Positions 17,248 to 26,079 of a stretch of DNA of 64,000 bases are shown one piece after another. The position numbers were made by a program, and so were the translations under genes. This stretch comes from Gemmata massiliana. Lineage in GTDB: Bacteria; Planctomycetota; Planctomycetia; Gemmatales; Gemmataceae. Within the stretch, counting starts at the first letter, position 1; the number at the start of each line of letters is the position of its first letter. Below the pieces are notes generated by a model that did no database searches, was not told the origin of the DNA, and saw only the letters and a program-made list of their open reading frames with translations. The DNA lies in contig HG799462.1 of the NCBI GenBank assembly GCA_000531095.1, positions 417,743-481,742 on the forward strand. Reading direction: 5' to 3'.

Positions 17248-17939
17248 ACGAACGCCTTGAGCGTGAACCCGCGCTCCAGAAGCGACGCACGAACGGCCTT
17301 CGTAAACGCGACCGCGTCCGGATTGTCGCCATGAACGCAGATCGTTTGCACGCCCTTTTCGCGCACCAGCCATTCAATCTGCTTCACGGCCTCGGACGGC
17401 TCGTGTATGAACGCATCCGGTTCGCTGCGTGGTACCAGCGACCCATCCGAGCGGTACCGGCGATCCGCGAACCCTTCCGCAAAGAACGAAACACGGTCTG
17501 TAGCCTCGGCTCCGAGCCAGGATTGGGGGAGTCCAATCACCGGTAGCTCAAACACTTTGGCGGCGTCGATGACACCAACGGCGATGTCCTCGTCACGACA
17601 CGCTTGGTTGTAGAGTGCGCCGTGTGGTTTGATGTATTTCACACCAATACCACACGCTTTGGCTAGCGCTATCAGCGCCCCAACTTGGTACAGGCACTCG
17701 TGCGCGATCTCGCGCGGAGTCAGGTTGAGTTCGCGCCGACCGAAATTCTCGCGGTCCGCGTAGCCGGGGTGGGCACCGATCGTAACGCCAAACTGCTTCG
17801 CGAGAGCCAGCGTGGACGCGATCTCATTCGGTCCGCCCGCGTGCGCGCCGCAGCACACGTTCGCGGAGGTGATGAACGGCATCAACTCGGCGTCGAAGCC
17901 CGCCCCCTCGCCGAGATCCGCGTTCAGATCGATTTCCAT
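17244..17939 (-). CDS. pxpA: 5-oxoprolinase subunit A (LamB/YcsF family)
   Basis: 231 residues, full length for the family: 'MEIDLNADLGEGAGFD' at the start, 'ITSANVCCGAHAGGPNEIA', 'IGAHPGYADRENFGRRELNL', 'VKYIKPHGALYNQACRDE' and 'ICVHGDNPDAVAF' near the end. PxpA is the lyase-type subunit acting with PxpB and PxpC. It begins 12 bp after uppP and overlaps pxpC by 4 bp, so the three genes appear to be one minus-strand operon. Confidence 0.95.
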   Translation of the reverse strand: MEIDLNADLGEGAGFDAELMPFITSANVCCGAHAGGPNEIASTLALAKQFGVTIGAHPGYADRENFGRRELNLTPREIAHECLYQVGALIALAKACGIGVKYIKPHGALYNQACRDEDIAVGVIDAAKVFELPVIGLPQSWLGAEATDRVSFFAEGFADRRYRSDGSLVPRSEPDAFIHEPSEAVKQIEWLVREKGVQTICVHGDNPDAVAFTKAVRASLLERGFTLKAFV

Positions 17940-17951
17940 CGGGTGGTCTCG

Positions 17952-18794
17952 TTACTTCAGCAAGCCCTTTGCAATCAGTCCGAAAATGACCCCGGCCAAG
18001 AGCAGTCGATACACGACGAACGTGGCCGTGCTGTTCCGCTTGAGGAAGCTCAACAGAAACGCGATTGCCAAGTACCCAACGACTGCCGACACGAGCAACC
18101 CGACACCCAGTGCTGCGATCTGATCACTCGCGAACAGCGTGGCTCGCTCGTCGTACATCTCCTTCATCCCGGCACCCAGAATGGCGGGGAGGGAGAGCAA
18201 GAATGAAAACCGCGCCGCGACCGGACGCGCGAAGCCTGCGAACAGCCCGGCGGTGATTGTTGTTCCGGACCGTGAGCCGCCCGGCATCAGCGCGAGGGCC
18301 TGAAACAACCCGACCCACAGCGCATCGAGCCAGTTGATGTTCCCTTCTTCACGCGGGGGCAGTCCGCGATTCGTCCGCCTCGTGACCCACCATTCGGAGG
18401 CCGCCATTAGCAGTGCGAACACAATCGCCACAACAGCGATTGGCGCGGGGTGAAAGAAGTTCGCCTTCAGCCACTTCTTGAGAGTGAACCCGATGACCAC
18501 CACGGGCACGGTCCCGAGCACAATGAGCCAGCCGATTCGCGAATCGGGTGTGCTCGCGAGTCGTCGGGCGCGGATGTCCGCCCAAAGCCCGTTCAGCATC
18601 CGAATAATGTCCGCGCGGAAGTACACAAACACGGCCGCGAGTGTACCGAGCTGGATGACAACGGTGAAAGCGTCTTCGGGGTTCTCGTGCCCGAGTAGTT
18701 GTCGCGCAATGAGCAAGTGGGCCGTGCTACTGATCGGGAGGAATTCGGTCAGTCCTTGAATGAGGCCGAGTAACGCGGCTTCCCAGATGGGCAT
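17952..18794 (-). CDS. uppP: Undecaprenyl-diphosphatase
   Basis: UppP/BacA dephosphorylates undecaprenyl diphosphate, recycling the lipid carrier for envelope polysaccharides. The 280-residue integral membrane protein has both signatures: 'GLIQGLTEFLPISSTAHLLI' near residues 10-30 and 'ALMPGGSRSGTTITAGLFAG' near 165-185, plus about eight hydrophobic segments. GGGAGG precedes the ATG. First gene of the uppP-pxpA-pxpC run. Confidence 0.95.
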   Translation of the reverse strand: MPIWEAALLGLIQGLTEFLPISSTAHLLIARQLLGHENPEDAFTVVIQLGTLAAVFVYFRADIIRMLNGLWADIRARRLASTPDSRIGWLIVLGTVPVVVIGFTLKKWLKANFFHPAPIAVVAIVFALLMAASEWWVTRRTNRGLPPREEGNINWLDALWVGLFQALALMPGGSRSGTTITAGLFAGFARPVAARFSFLLSLPAILGAGMKEMYDERATLFASDQIAALGVGLLVSAVVGYLAIAFLLSFLKRNSTATFVVYRLLLAGVIFGLIAKGLLK

Positions 18795-18843
18795 TCGCCC
18801 TCCCCAATCGGTATGATGACTCGACTGTTATTCGGAGCGTTCC

Positions 18844-19296
18844 ATGCACGTTTTGCGTTCTACCGTTCTAGCGATCTCGGTAACCGCCGGCGCTCTGTTC
18901 GCGCCGAGTTCCGCTCGCGCACACGACATGAACGCGACGGTCAAAGTCGAACCGACATCGGTGCGCGTGGAAGTGTTCTTCGAGGACGATCTGCCCGCCG
19001 AACTAGCCAAAGTGAGCGTCACCAATTCTGCAGGCACGGAGGTTGTCACCGGCACGACCGACGATCGCGGCGTATGGACGTTCCCAACACCCGCACCGGG
19101 CGAGTACACGCTCACGGCCAAGTGCATCGGGCACACCACGACGGTACGGTTCTCGGTCGCGGGCAGCCCAGAGGCGCCTCCCGTTTCTTACACCGGCGCG
19201 CGACTGAATAAGACCGTTGGCTTGACTATTGGTGTGGGTGGATTGCTCGGGGTTTCCGCGGTGTTTTGGCTATTGCGCCGCCGACACCGCGAGTAA
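18844..19296 (+). CDS. Exported carboxypeptidase-regulatory-like protein with C-terminal anchor
   Basis: 150 residues. Signal peptide about 1-26 (ending SARAHD), then one beta-sandwich: 'VRVEVFFEDDLPAELAKVSV', 'GTTDDRGVWTFPTPAPGEYT', and finally a membrane helix 'VGLTIGVGGLLGVSAVFWLL' with a basic tail. The layout (AHD after signal cleavage, sandwich, C-terminal helix) recalls NikL-type accessory components of nickel/cobalt uptake, but no transporter gene is adjacent, so this remains a suggestion. Confidence 0.75.
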   Translation: MHVLRSTVLAISVTAGALFAPSSARAHDMNATVKVEPTSVRVEVFFEDDLPAELAKVSVTNSAGTEVVTGTTDDRGVWTFPTPAPGEYTLTAKCIGHTTTVRFSVAGSPEAPPVSYTGARLNKTVGLTIGVGGLLGVSAVFWLLRRRHRE

Positions 19297-19326
19297 AATG
19301 CCCGTGCCCGTCTCCGGAGTGTTTTC

Positions 19327-22300
19327 ATGTCGCCCGAAAACCAGATTTCGACGGATACCCCCAACGAACTCACCATCGGTCACACGGCCGATGTCCCGAT
19401 GGCGGACGGCGCCACGTCGGGAGCCGAGTCGCTACTCAATCACCTCAAACAAGCCTCCAAGTTTGTTCCTCGACCCGCCCCCGGTGCGCCCCAAATTCCG
19501 GACTACGAGATCCTCGAAGAACTCGGGCACGGGGGAATGGGAATCGTTTTTAAGGCGCGGCACCTGCCACTGAATCGCGTTGTTGCGCTCAAAATGGTCC
19601 TCACGTCCGATCAGCTCTCGCCCAGCGAGATCGCGCGGTTCCGAGGGGAAGCCGAAGCGGTCGCGGCGATCAAGCATACGAACGTGGTCCGTGTGTATGA
19701 ACTCAGTCCGTTCGAGTCGGAGCGGCCGTACTTCACAATGGAGTTCGTGGAAAACGGGAGTTTGGCCAAGTTCCTGAAAGAGCACAAGCGACTTGATCCT
19801 TACCAGGCGGCCGAACTCATTGCGCGCGTCGCCGACGGTCTGCAAGCCGCACACGACGCGGACGTCGTTCATCGCGATATCAAACCCGCCAACATTCTGC
19901 TGAGTGCGGAACCCAAGTCTAACGGCTCGTCTCCGACGTCGCGGTTCCCGTTCCTTCCACAGGTATCCGACTTCGGTCTCGCCAAGCGCCTCGCCACGGA
20001 CGTCACGCGCACACAAGGGCCGGCCGGAACTCCGGCGTACATGGCCCCGGAACAAGCCGGCGGTAAGGCCAAGTTCGTTGGCCCCGCAGCAGACGTATAC
20101 GCACTGGGAGTCGTTCTCTACGAGTGCCTCACCGAGAAACCACCGTTCGATGACCAGAACCAGTGGGTCACGGTGCAGCAAGTCCTCGACGCCACGCCTG
20201 TTTCACCGCGGGTGGCGGTCCCGAGCCTGCCGCGCGACCTGGAACTGATCTGCCTCAAGTGTCTGGAAAAAGAGCCGCACCACCGCTACCCGAGTGCCGC
20301 GACGCTGGCCGACGATCTGCGACGGTTTCTTGCTGGGTTGCCGGTGAGTGTCCGCCCGATCGGTCCCGTCACGCGCGTTCTGCGATGGGCGCGCCGTCGC
20401 CCGACGGCCGCGGCGCTGGTAGCCCTGTGCGCGGGTCTTTTATTCGCGGTGCCACCGCTGGCTGTTTGGGAACAGGGGCGTCTCGATCAGCGCGGTGCCG
20501 ATGCCGCCGCCGCGCAAGAAGCCGCGCGCCTGGCTAAACTCGCGGAAGACCGAGAAAAAGAGGCGCACGCCGCTACTGCCAAGTCCGTGGTCGCGGCACT
20601 GAAACTTGCTGATGCGCAAGAACTGTTCGCGATCCAAAACAAGCTCCGGACTCGCGCCGCGGATCGCCCTCTGTCTTGGACGCTCGCCAATCACGCGGAC
20701 TTGTCCAAAGCAGTGAAACTGGCCACAAACGACCCGGCCGCGGTGATCGATCTTCGCTCCGCGGCCGCTGTTGCCCTTCTCAATGCGGACCTACAAGAAC
20801 TTCCGCCAGTTGTTAAAGGCTTCAGCGCGTCGGCTGCGGCAACCGACCCGAAAACAGGAATGGTTGCCATCGGACAGTACCTCATTTGGGCCTCGTTACC
20901 GGTGAGGGTACACCTCATCGAACCATCCATCGGTACAATTACTCGTGAATTGACTTTCACCGCGGGTTTGGTTCGCGATCCGGCGGCAAACATTAAGAGA
21001 GCCCCGGACTACGTGTCTTCCCTCGTTTTCAGTTCCGATGGGAAGCGCCTTTATGTCGGAACGAGAAGTTCCCAGGTGATCCGATTCGACCTGGATAAGC
21101 CCGGGAAAGAACCTGCCAAAGTGTGGAAAGCCTCGATAACGGCGCTCGAGCAAATTGCTCTCAGCCCAGACGGTAAAACGCTCTACGGTCTCTGTCGGCC
21201 CGAGAAAGCGGTGCATGCGTGGTCGACCGATACCGGTAAGTTGCTCGGCAAACTGGAACCCGCAGGGGAAGCTCCGATCACATCGTTTGCGGTACTCGCG
21301 AACGGTGAGGTGCTTACATGCGATGCCGCTCAAATTCGGCGATGGGGACCGAACCGACGTATGACGCAAGCGGTTACGAACCCCGGCGCGTGGCGCCTCG
21401 CGGTCACTTCGACGAACTGCTTGCTCGTCGGCGATAGGCGCAACCTCGATACATACGACCGACAGGCACTCACCCCGCTCGAACGATTCGAGACGCCCGA
21501 GCTGCGGCGCGGAATTCACGAAGACTACGTCAGAACAATTGTGGAACACCCGTCGGGCGCGTACATCGCAACCTCGTCCGGTGACTCTGACCGCACCGTG
21601 CGCGTGTGGGAACTGGCGTCTGGCAAGCTCGTGGGGACCGTTTCAGTAACGGGTACGGGACCGATCGCGCTTGCGTGGTCCGGTGACGGGAAGACGCTGT
21701 TTGCGACGGCCTACGACCAACTGGCGCGGTGGTCGTTCCGGGCACCAGATGCACAGCAGTTCGCGTGTGTTGACGGGTCAACGATTGCCGCAGCCGCGTT
21801 CGGTTCGAGTGACCGAATCGCGGCGCTCACCGATCAAATTGGTGTCAACCGCGAGTTCCTGATGGGGCCGGTCGGCACGATCAAAGCGTCGACTCAGATT
21901 CCGGATCGTGGAGGCAACGGGCGCGCAGGCGTTGCGTCGGCGCCTGATGGTAAGTTAGCTGTTACTCCCGCGATGCCGGGGCTCATCGGGTGGTCGTCCG
22001 GCACTCCGATTCCTTCTCCCGCGTTCACAACAAAAATCACCTGGTGCCCGCGCTTCGACCCGAGCGGGAATACGCTTTGGGCACTTGTGGATGCCACCGA
22101 ACTAATGGCATTCGACCCAGCAACGAAAGCGGTGCGCGCGACCTGGAGCAACGCCGCGAGTACCGTCGCGAGCGGCGTGGCAAGTCTGGATGCACTCGCT
22201 GTGGGGCGAGCGGTCGTCGCTGTGGGCAGCCGCAACGGTTCGGTTTACTGGTTGAAACCCGAGACGTGTGAACTCGTCACTTCGTTTCCGAACTTCGGTG

Positions 22301-22692
22301 ATCCGGTCCAGTCTGTTGCGATCACCCCGGACGAATCACTTATCGTCGCGGGTACGCAGAATGGGAAACTGCGCGTTATTCGGACCGCGGATCAGAAAGA
22401 ACAGGCTGCCGCTACTGCTCACACCGGAGGGACGACTGCAATCTCCGTGAGTTGCGACGGATTGCTGCTCGCGACCGGGGGACGCGACCGCGTGGTGCGT
22501 TTGTGGAAGCGTGTCGGCGATCGGTTCGAGCCACTCTTCGCGGTGTCCGATCTCAGCGGACCGGTGCGCGAGCTTCAGTTCCATTCTGCGGATAATCGCT
22601 TGCTGGTGCTGATGGCTCAGGAGCACGCAGTTCGTGTATGGGATATGGACGCGCTGAAAGCACAACTCGGCCAGTTTCAGCTCGCGTGGTGA
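19327..22692 (+). CDS. Ser/Thr protein kinase with C-terminal WD40 repeats
   Basis: 1121 residues. The PknB-type kinase domain spans about 60-340: glycine loop 'LGHGGMGIVFKA', Lys 'VVALKMV', catalytic loop 'HRDIKPANILL', 'SDFGLAKRL' (DFG) and 'GTPAYMAPEQAGG'. A hydrophobic stretch near 365-385 is probably a membrane helix; a charged coiled coil (about 390-435) follows. The rest contains WD40-like blades ('LVFSSDGKRLYVGTRSS', 'IALSPDGKTLYGL', 'SVAITPDESLIVAGTQNGKL', 'ISVSCDGLLLATGGRDRVVR'). Kinase inside and propeller outside is the expected topology. All catalytic residues are present. Confidence 0.95.
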   Translation: MSPENQISTDTPNELTIGHTADVPMADGATSGAESLLNHLKQASKFVPRPAPGAPQIPDYEILEELGHGGMGIVFKARHLPLNRVVALKMVLTSDQLSPSEIARFRGEAEAVAAIKHTNVVRVYELSPFESERPYFTMEFVENGSLAKFLKEHKRLDPYQAAELIARVADGLQAAHDADVVHRDIKPANILLSAEPKSNGSSPTSRFPFLPQVSDFGLAKRLATDVTRTQGPAGTPAYMAPEQAGGKAKFVGPAADVYALGVVLYECLTEKPPFDDQNQWVTVQQVLDATPVSPRVAVPSLPRDLELICLKCLEKEPHHRYPSAATLADDLRRFLAGLPVSVRPIGPVTRVLRWARRRPTAAALVALCAGLLFAVPPLAVWEQGRLDQRGADAAAAQEAARLAKLAEDREKEAHAATAKSVVAALKLADAQELFAIQNKLRTRAADRPLSWTLANHADLSKAVKLATNDPAAVIDLRSAAAVALLNADLQELPPVVKGFSASAAATDPKTGMVAIGQYLIWASLPVRVHLIEPSIGTITRELTFTAGLVRDPAANIKRAPDYVSSLVFSSDGKRLYVGTRSSQVIRFDLDKPGKEPAKVWKASITALEQIALSPDGKTLYGLCRPEKAVHAWSTDTGKLLGKLEPAGEAPITSFAVLANGEVLTCDAAQIRRWGPNRRMTQAVTNPGAWRLAVTSTNCLLVGDRRNLDTYDRQALTPLERFETPELRRGIHEDYVRTIVEHPSGAYIATSSGDSDRTVRVWELASGKLVGTVSVTGTGPIALAWSGDGKTLFATAYDQLARWSFRAPDAQQFACVDGSTIAAAAFGSSDRIAALTDQIGVNREFLMGPVGTIKASTQIPDRGGNGRAGVASAPDGKLAVTPAMPGLIGWSSGTPIPSPAFTTKITWCPRFDPSGNTLWALVDATELMAFDPATKAVRATWSNAASTVASGVASLDALAVGRAVVAVGSRNGSVYWLKPETCELVTSFPNFGDPVQSVAITPDESLIVAGTQNGKLRVIRTADQKEQAAATAHTGGTTAISVSCDGLLLATGGRDRVVRLWKRVGDRFEPLFAVSDLSGPVRELQFHSADNRLLVLMAQEHAVRVWDMDALKAQLGQFQLAW

Positions 22693-22698
22693 AGTGAT

Positions 22699-23034
22699 CT
22701 ACGTCCCTGCAGTTCTCCGCACAGCGGGGCGATTGCTCTGTGTCGCAGCGGCTCGCACATCCGAGGGGCAGGTACGTTGTAAGAGTACGTGGCACATCAT
22801 CGCGGTGCCGAGATTATGGTCCGGCTCGGCTTCGCCCAGTGCGTAAGCCGTTCGGCACTCGTCTGGTGCCAGTCGCTCGCGCTCCTCGGACCAGTCGCGG
22901 AACGCGGCCCAGAGCCAGTGACGTGCCGGATGGTTCGGCGACGCTTGTGCGTAGCGCGCGAAATCACTCGCGCTTTCCGGGGTCACGATTCCGGCCGCGA
23001 ACCAACTGATCGGGAATAGCGCGGGTGGGTTCAT
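22699..23034 (-). CDS. Small protein of unknown function, coupled to GNAT gene
   Basis: 111 residues, starting in an ATGA overlap with the stop of the GNAT acetyltransferase gene, which is the main support that it is real. The sequence is hydrophilic with Trp-rich stretch 'ARHWLWAAFRDWSEERERL'; no membrane helix, signal or known domain is seen. It is convergent with the kinase gene, 6 bp apart. Confidence 0.55.
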   Translation of the reverse strand: MNPPALFPISWFAAGIVTPESASDFARYAQASPNHPARHWLWAAFRDWSEERERLAPDECRTAYALGEAEPDHNLGTAMMCHVLLQRTCPSDVRAAATQSNRPAVRRTAGT

Positions 23035-23510
23035 CCGACGTGTGTGTCGCGCCCCGGTAGCGGGTACACTTCCATCATACCGTAGGTGGTGTCGCTCATG
23101 CCCAAGGCGCGGTAGGTCGATTGGGCGCGCACGTTTTCCAGATCGAAATAGAGTCGCAGTCCGATTACATTAGGGTCGGCCGCGGCCCGTTGTTCGATCG
23201 CGCGGTAGAGTACACGGAATACTCCCCCGTGGCGCGCGTCCTCGCGCACGTACACGCTCTGGACCCACCAGAACCAGCCGTTTCGCCAGTCGCTCCACTC
23301 GAACGTGACCATCATCTGCCCGACGACTTCCCCGTTGCGCTCGGCCACGGTGTAGAACCCGCGCGCGGGATCGGCGAGAACCGCGCGGACGCCGGCCGCG
23401 AGCACCGCCGGGTCGAGTCGCTTGTGTTCTGTCTCCCATGCGATTGCAGTGTTGAACGCGACGAGCACCGCTTCGTCGGCCGGTGTCGCGGGGCGAATGG
23501 TCAGATTCAT
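23031..23510 (-). CDS. GNAT family N-acetyltransferase
   Basis: 159 residues; ATG at 23510 preferred because GGAG lies 6 bases upstream. The GNAT fold is shown by 'LTIRPATPADEAVLVAFN', 'ERNGEVVGQMMVTFEWSD', the acetyl-CoA-binding strand and loop 'WVQSVYVREDARHGGVFRVL', and 'IGLRLYFDLENVRAQSTYRA' with 'LGM' near the end. Acceptor substrate unknown. Confidence 0.9.
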   Translation of the reverse strand: MNLTIRPATPADEAVLVAFNTAIAWETEHKRLDPAVLAAGVRAVLADPARGFYTVAERNGEVVGQMMVTFEWSDWRNGWFWWVQSVYVREDARHGGVFRVLYRAIEQRAAADPNVIGLRLYFDLENVRAQSTYRALGMSDTTYGMMEVYPLPGRDTHVG

Positions 23511-23603
23511 ATCACTCTCCACTAACAGAGTGCGGTTCTTCCCGTTTCGGCGCGGTACGCTAAGACAAGCCCCCAGAGTCCCGAGTTCCGCCAGGAGCCG
23601 ACA

Positions 23604-24116
23604 GTGGATCTCAGATCGTACATTCGCGACGTGCCGGACTTCCCCAAACCCGGCGTCCTGTTCAAAGACATCATGCCGCTACTCGGCAGCCCCGAGGCGT
23701 TCGCGGCCGCGGTCGCTCAACTCGCGGGCCACTATCCGGTTAACAGTATCGATGTGATCGCCGCGGCCGAGGCCCGGGGGTTCTTGTTTGCCGCGCCGAT
23801 GGCGCTAACGCTCCAGAAACCGCTCGTGCCGCTCCGCAAGCCGGGTAAACTGCCGGGGGCGACCCACAGTTTCAAATACGACCTCGAGTACGGTTCGGCC
23901 GAACTGCACGTCCATGCGGACGCGATTCGACCCAAGGCGCGGGTGCTGGTCGTGGACGACGTGCTGGCGACCGGCGGTACGATGGCCGCTGCGTGCAAGC
24001 TCATCGGGCACGCCGGGGGTACCGTCGTCGGGTGCGCGTTCCTCCTCGAGCTGGCGTTCCTGAACGGCCGCGCGCCGTTGACCGGTTACGACGTTTTCAG
24101 CCTCCTGACCTACTGA
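23604..24116 (+). CDS. apt: Adenine phosphoribosyltransferase
   Basis: Converts adenine and PRPP to AMP (purine salvage). 170 residues from a GTG start. Family blocks: 'IRDVPDFPKPGVLFKDIMPL' at the N-terminus, 'VIAAAEARGFLFAAPMALTL' and the PRPP-binding motif 'RVLVVDDVLATGGTMAAACK'. Length is normal for the family. The next gene follows 23 bp later. Confidence 0.96.
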   Translation: MDLRSYIRDVPDFPKPGVLFKDIMPLLGSPEAFAAAVAQLAGHYPVNSIDVIAAAEARGFLFAAPMALTLQKPLVPLRKPGKLPGATHSFKYDLEYGSAELHVHADAIRPKARVLVVDDVLATGGTMAAACKLIGHAGGTVVGCAFLLELAFLNGRAPLTGYDVFSLLTY

Positions 24117-24139
24117 CCTCTTTCACATCTGAGGCGCTC

Positions 24140-24717
24140 ATGTCCCGCGACCCACGCGACGATTACTACGACAACGATCCGGACCGCGCCGAACGCGAGC
24201 GCGATTTCGATGACGATCAAAGTGAGCGCGACGAGGCCGTTATTCAGCGCGCGAAGGGCAAGGTCATGGCGCCCGCGATCGGGCTGATAGTGGTGGCTGC
24301 GTTCGGGTTGGTCTCGCTCGTTTGGGGCGCGGTCCGGTATTCGGCACTGGACGCTCAATTTGACGAAAACATTAAGCAAATCGAAGACAATCCAGGTATA
24401 CCCAAGAATCAAAAAAAGATCAAATTCAACTGGTCAACCAGATCCGCGACGTGACGAAAGCCGCTTGGTTCCCGTGTTACGGCCTGATTGTGGTTCTCTC
24501 GGCGGTGATACTTGTTGGTGCGGTGAAGCTGATGACTTTAGGTGGTACCTTCTGGCCAATGACTGCGTCCATTCTTTCGATCATCCCATGTACGAATGGG
24601 TGCTGCTTTATCGGCATTGTGTTTGGTATCTGGACACTGGTAGTTCTCGGTCAGCCGGACGTGAAGGCCGGGTTCGCCGCGCGCCGTCGGGCCGCGTATT
24701 CCCCCGATCGGTACTAA
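24140..24717 (+). CDS. Membrane protein of unknown function, reading frame broken at A7 run
   Basis: The zero frame from ATG 24140 gives a very acidic/basic N-terminus (about 40 residues) and one membrane helix (IGLIVVAAFGLVSLVWGAVR), then stops at 24452. A -1 shift at CAA-AAA-AAG (24410-24418) instead continues as '..KKDQIQLVNQIRDVTKAA' into two or three more membrane segments ending at 24717, total 192 residues. The shifted product resembles the next gene ('WPMTASILSII' and 'FGIWTLVVLGQPDV' against 'WAMTASVVGIV' and 'FGIWGMVTLNNPVV'), so the long form is the ancestral design. Alternatives: indel mutation, sequencing error or programmed frameshift. Confidence 0.6.
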
Positions 24718-24736
24718 ACGCCGACAGGACACCTGA

Positions 24737-25402
24737 ATGCCCACGGTTAGTTGCCCGTCGTGTGCCCGCGCGCTAGAAGTGGACGACGATTACCGCGACT
24801 GGACGGTTCGGTGCCCGCATTGCGCCACCGAGTTCGTTCCGGCCGAAGTCGCCCCGGCCCCGTTCGAGCGCGAGCCGCGTCGTCGGCGCGACGACCGGGG
24901 CAGTGACGAGAACGACGACTACGATCGCCCGCGCCGACGGCGGCGCGAGCGCGACGAATGGGAGTTTCAGGAAGCAACCCGCTTGGCCCACGGTCCGGGC
25001 ACGTGGTTGGAGGTTTGTGGTTGGATCGGTGGGCTTCTGTTGGCTGGGGGTGCGGTCTATTGGTTCATCGTCGCCGCGGACATGGCGAACGGCAACGACG
25101 ATGGGGCGGGTGCTGTCCTGTTTGGGGTGTTCTCGGCATTGTGCGTGGTGCCGTACACGATTGTTATGGTCATCGGCGGCCGGAAACTGCGTTCGCTGTC
25201 TAGCTACGGCTGGGCCATGACCGCGTCCGTTGTGGGGATCGTGTCTTTCTTCCTACCGTGCTTCATGTGCTTTTGTGCGTTCATCCCTGTCGGGTTTGGC
25301 ATTTGGGGCATGGTCACGCTGAATAACCCCGTCGTCAGTCGCGCCATCGACAGAAACAGTAACGGGCGCGCTCGTGAGTATTCTCGTGGGTGGGACGATT
25401 GA
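24737..25402 (+). CDS. Zinc-ribbon membrane protein of unknown function
   Basis: 221 residues. N-terminal zinc ribbon with two CxxC pairs ('CPSCAR' and 'CPHCAT', residues 6-30), an Arg/Asp-rich linker (about 45-85), then four hydrophobic segments ('GGLLLAGGAVYWFIVAADMA', 'GVFSALCVVPYTIVMVIGG', 'MTASVVGIVSFFLPCFMCF', 'FIPVGFGIWGMVTL'). The last two are related to the end of the upstream neighbour, indicating paralogy. The type is common in planctomycete genomes; function unknown. Confidence 0.8.
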   Translation: MPTVSCPSCARALEVDDDYRDWTVRCPHCATEFVPAEVAPAPFEREPRRRRDDRGSDENDDYDRPRRRRRERDEWEFQEATRLAHGPGTWLEVCGWIGGLLLAGGAVYWFIVAADMANGNDDGAGAVLFGVFSALCVVPYTIVMVIGGRKLRSLSSYGWAMTASVVGIVSFFLPCFMCFCAFIPVGFGIWGMVTLNNPVVSRAIDRNSNGRAREYSRGWDD

Positions 25403-25478
25403 TTCTCGCTGATTCAGCGACCGTTCTGTGTAGAATCACAGGAACGTCACCATACGAATTAGCAGAATCAACGAACCG

Positions 25479-25859
25479 ATGAACACCACACTCGATTTTG
25501 ACAAAGCCGGCGGACTGGTTCCCGCAGTTGCACAGGACGCGGACACGGGTGAAGTGCTGATGCTCGCGTGGATGAACCGCGAAGCGTTTGACGAAACGGT
25601 GCGCACCGGTCGCGCCGTGTACTTCAGTCGGAGCCGCAACAAACTGTGGCGCAAGGGGGAAGAGAGCGGGCATTTCCAGGAAGTGCGCGGCGTGTTCGTT
25701 GATTGTGACGCCGACACTGTGCTTCTGAAGGTCAAGCAAATCGGTGGGGCGGCGTGTCACGAGGGGTACAAGAGTTGCTTCTTCCGCCAACTCAACGAAG
25801 GCGAATTGAAGGTCGTTGCGGAACGCATCTTCGACCCGAAAGCTGTGTACAAGAAGTAA
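25479..25859 (+). CDS. hisI: Phosphoribosyl-AMP cyclohydrolase
   Basis: Third step of histidine synthesis: opens the purine ring of PR-AMP. 126 residues with '[20 protein letters not shown]', '[20 protein letters not shown]', the metal-binding '[12 protein letters not shown]' and '[12 protein letters not shown]'. It is the single-domain form, without the fused HisE pyrophosphohydrolase. No other his gene lies in the window. Confidence 0.96.
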   Translation: MNTTLDFDKAGGLVPAVAQDADTGEVLMLAWMNREAFDETVRTGRAVYFSRSRNKLWRKGEESGHFQEVRGVFVDCDADTVLLKVKQIGGAACHEGYKSCFFRQLNEGELKVVAERIFDPKAVYKK

Positions 25860-25871
25860 GGTCGGTAAGTC

Positions 25872-25944
25872 GCAAAGAACAGAGAGAAAAGGTAACAAGG
25901 TCATTCACTTACCCTGTTTTCCCTACTCTCTGTTCTTTGCTTTT
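25872..25944 (+). repeat. Long inverted repeat downstream of hisI, possible terminator
   Basis: Perfect 15-bp arms GCAAAGAACAGAGAG (25872-25886) and CTCTCTGTTCTTTGC (25926-25940) enclose 39 nt that are themselves partly complementary. TTTT follows at 25941-25944, so a terminator role for hisI is possible. Confidence 0.65.
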
Positions 25945-26079
25945 CGCCCAATTCCCCCTGTCTTTTCCAGCTTCCGACCCGGCGCCCGACCCCTCATCTT
26001 CTCATCTTGCCTGCGGACACTTGCTCGCGGTATTGTGCCGGGTGGAGGTTGTTGCCCCGACTTCGCACGGACGCACATC

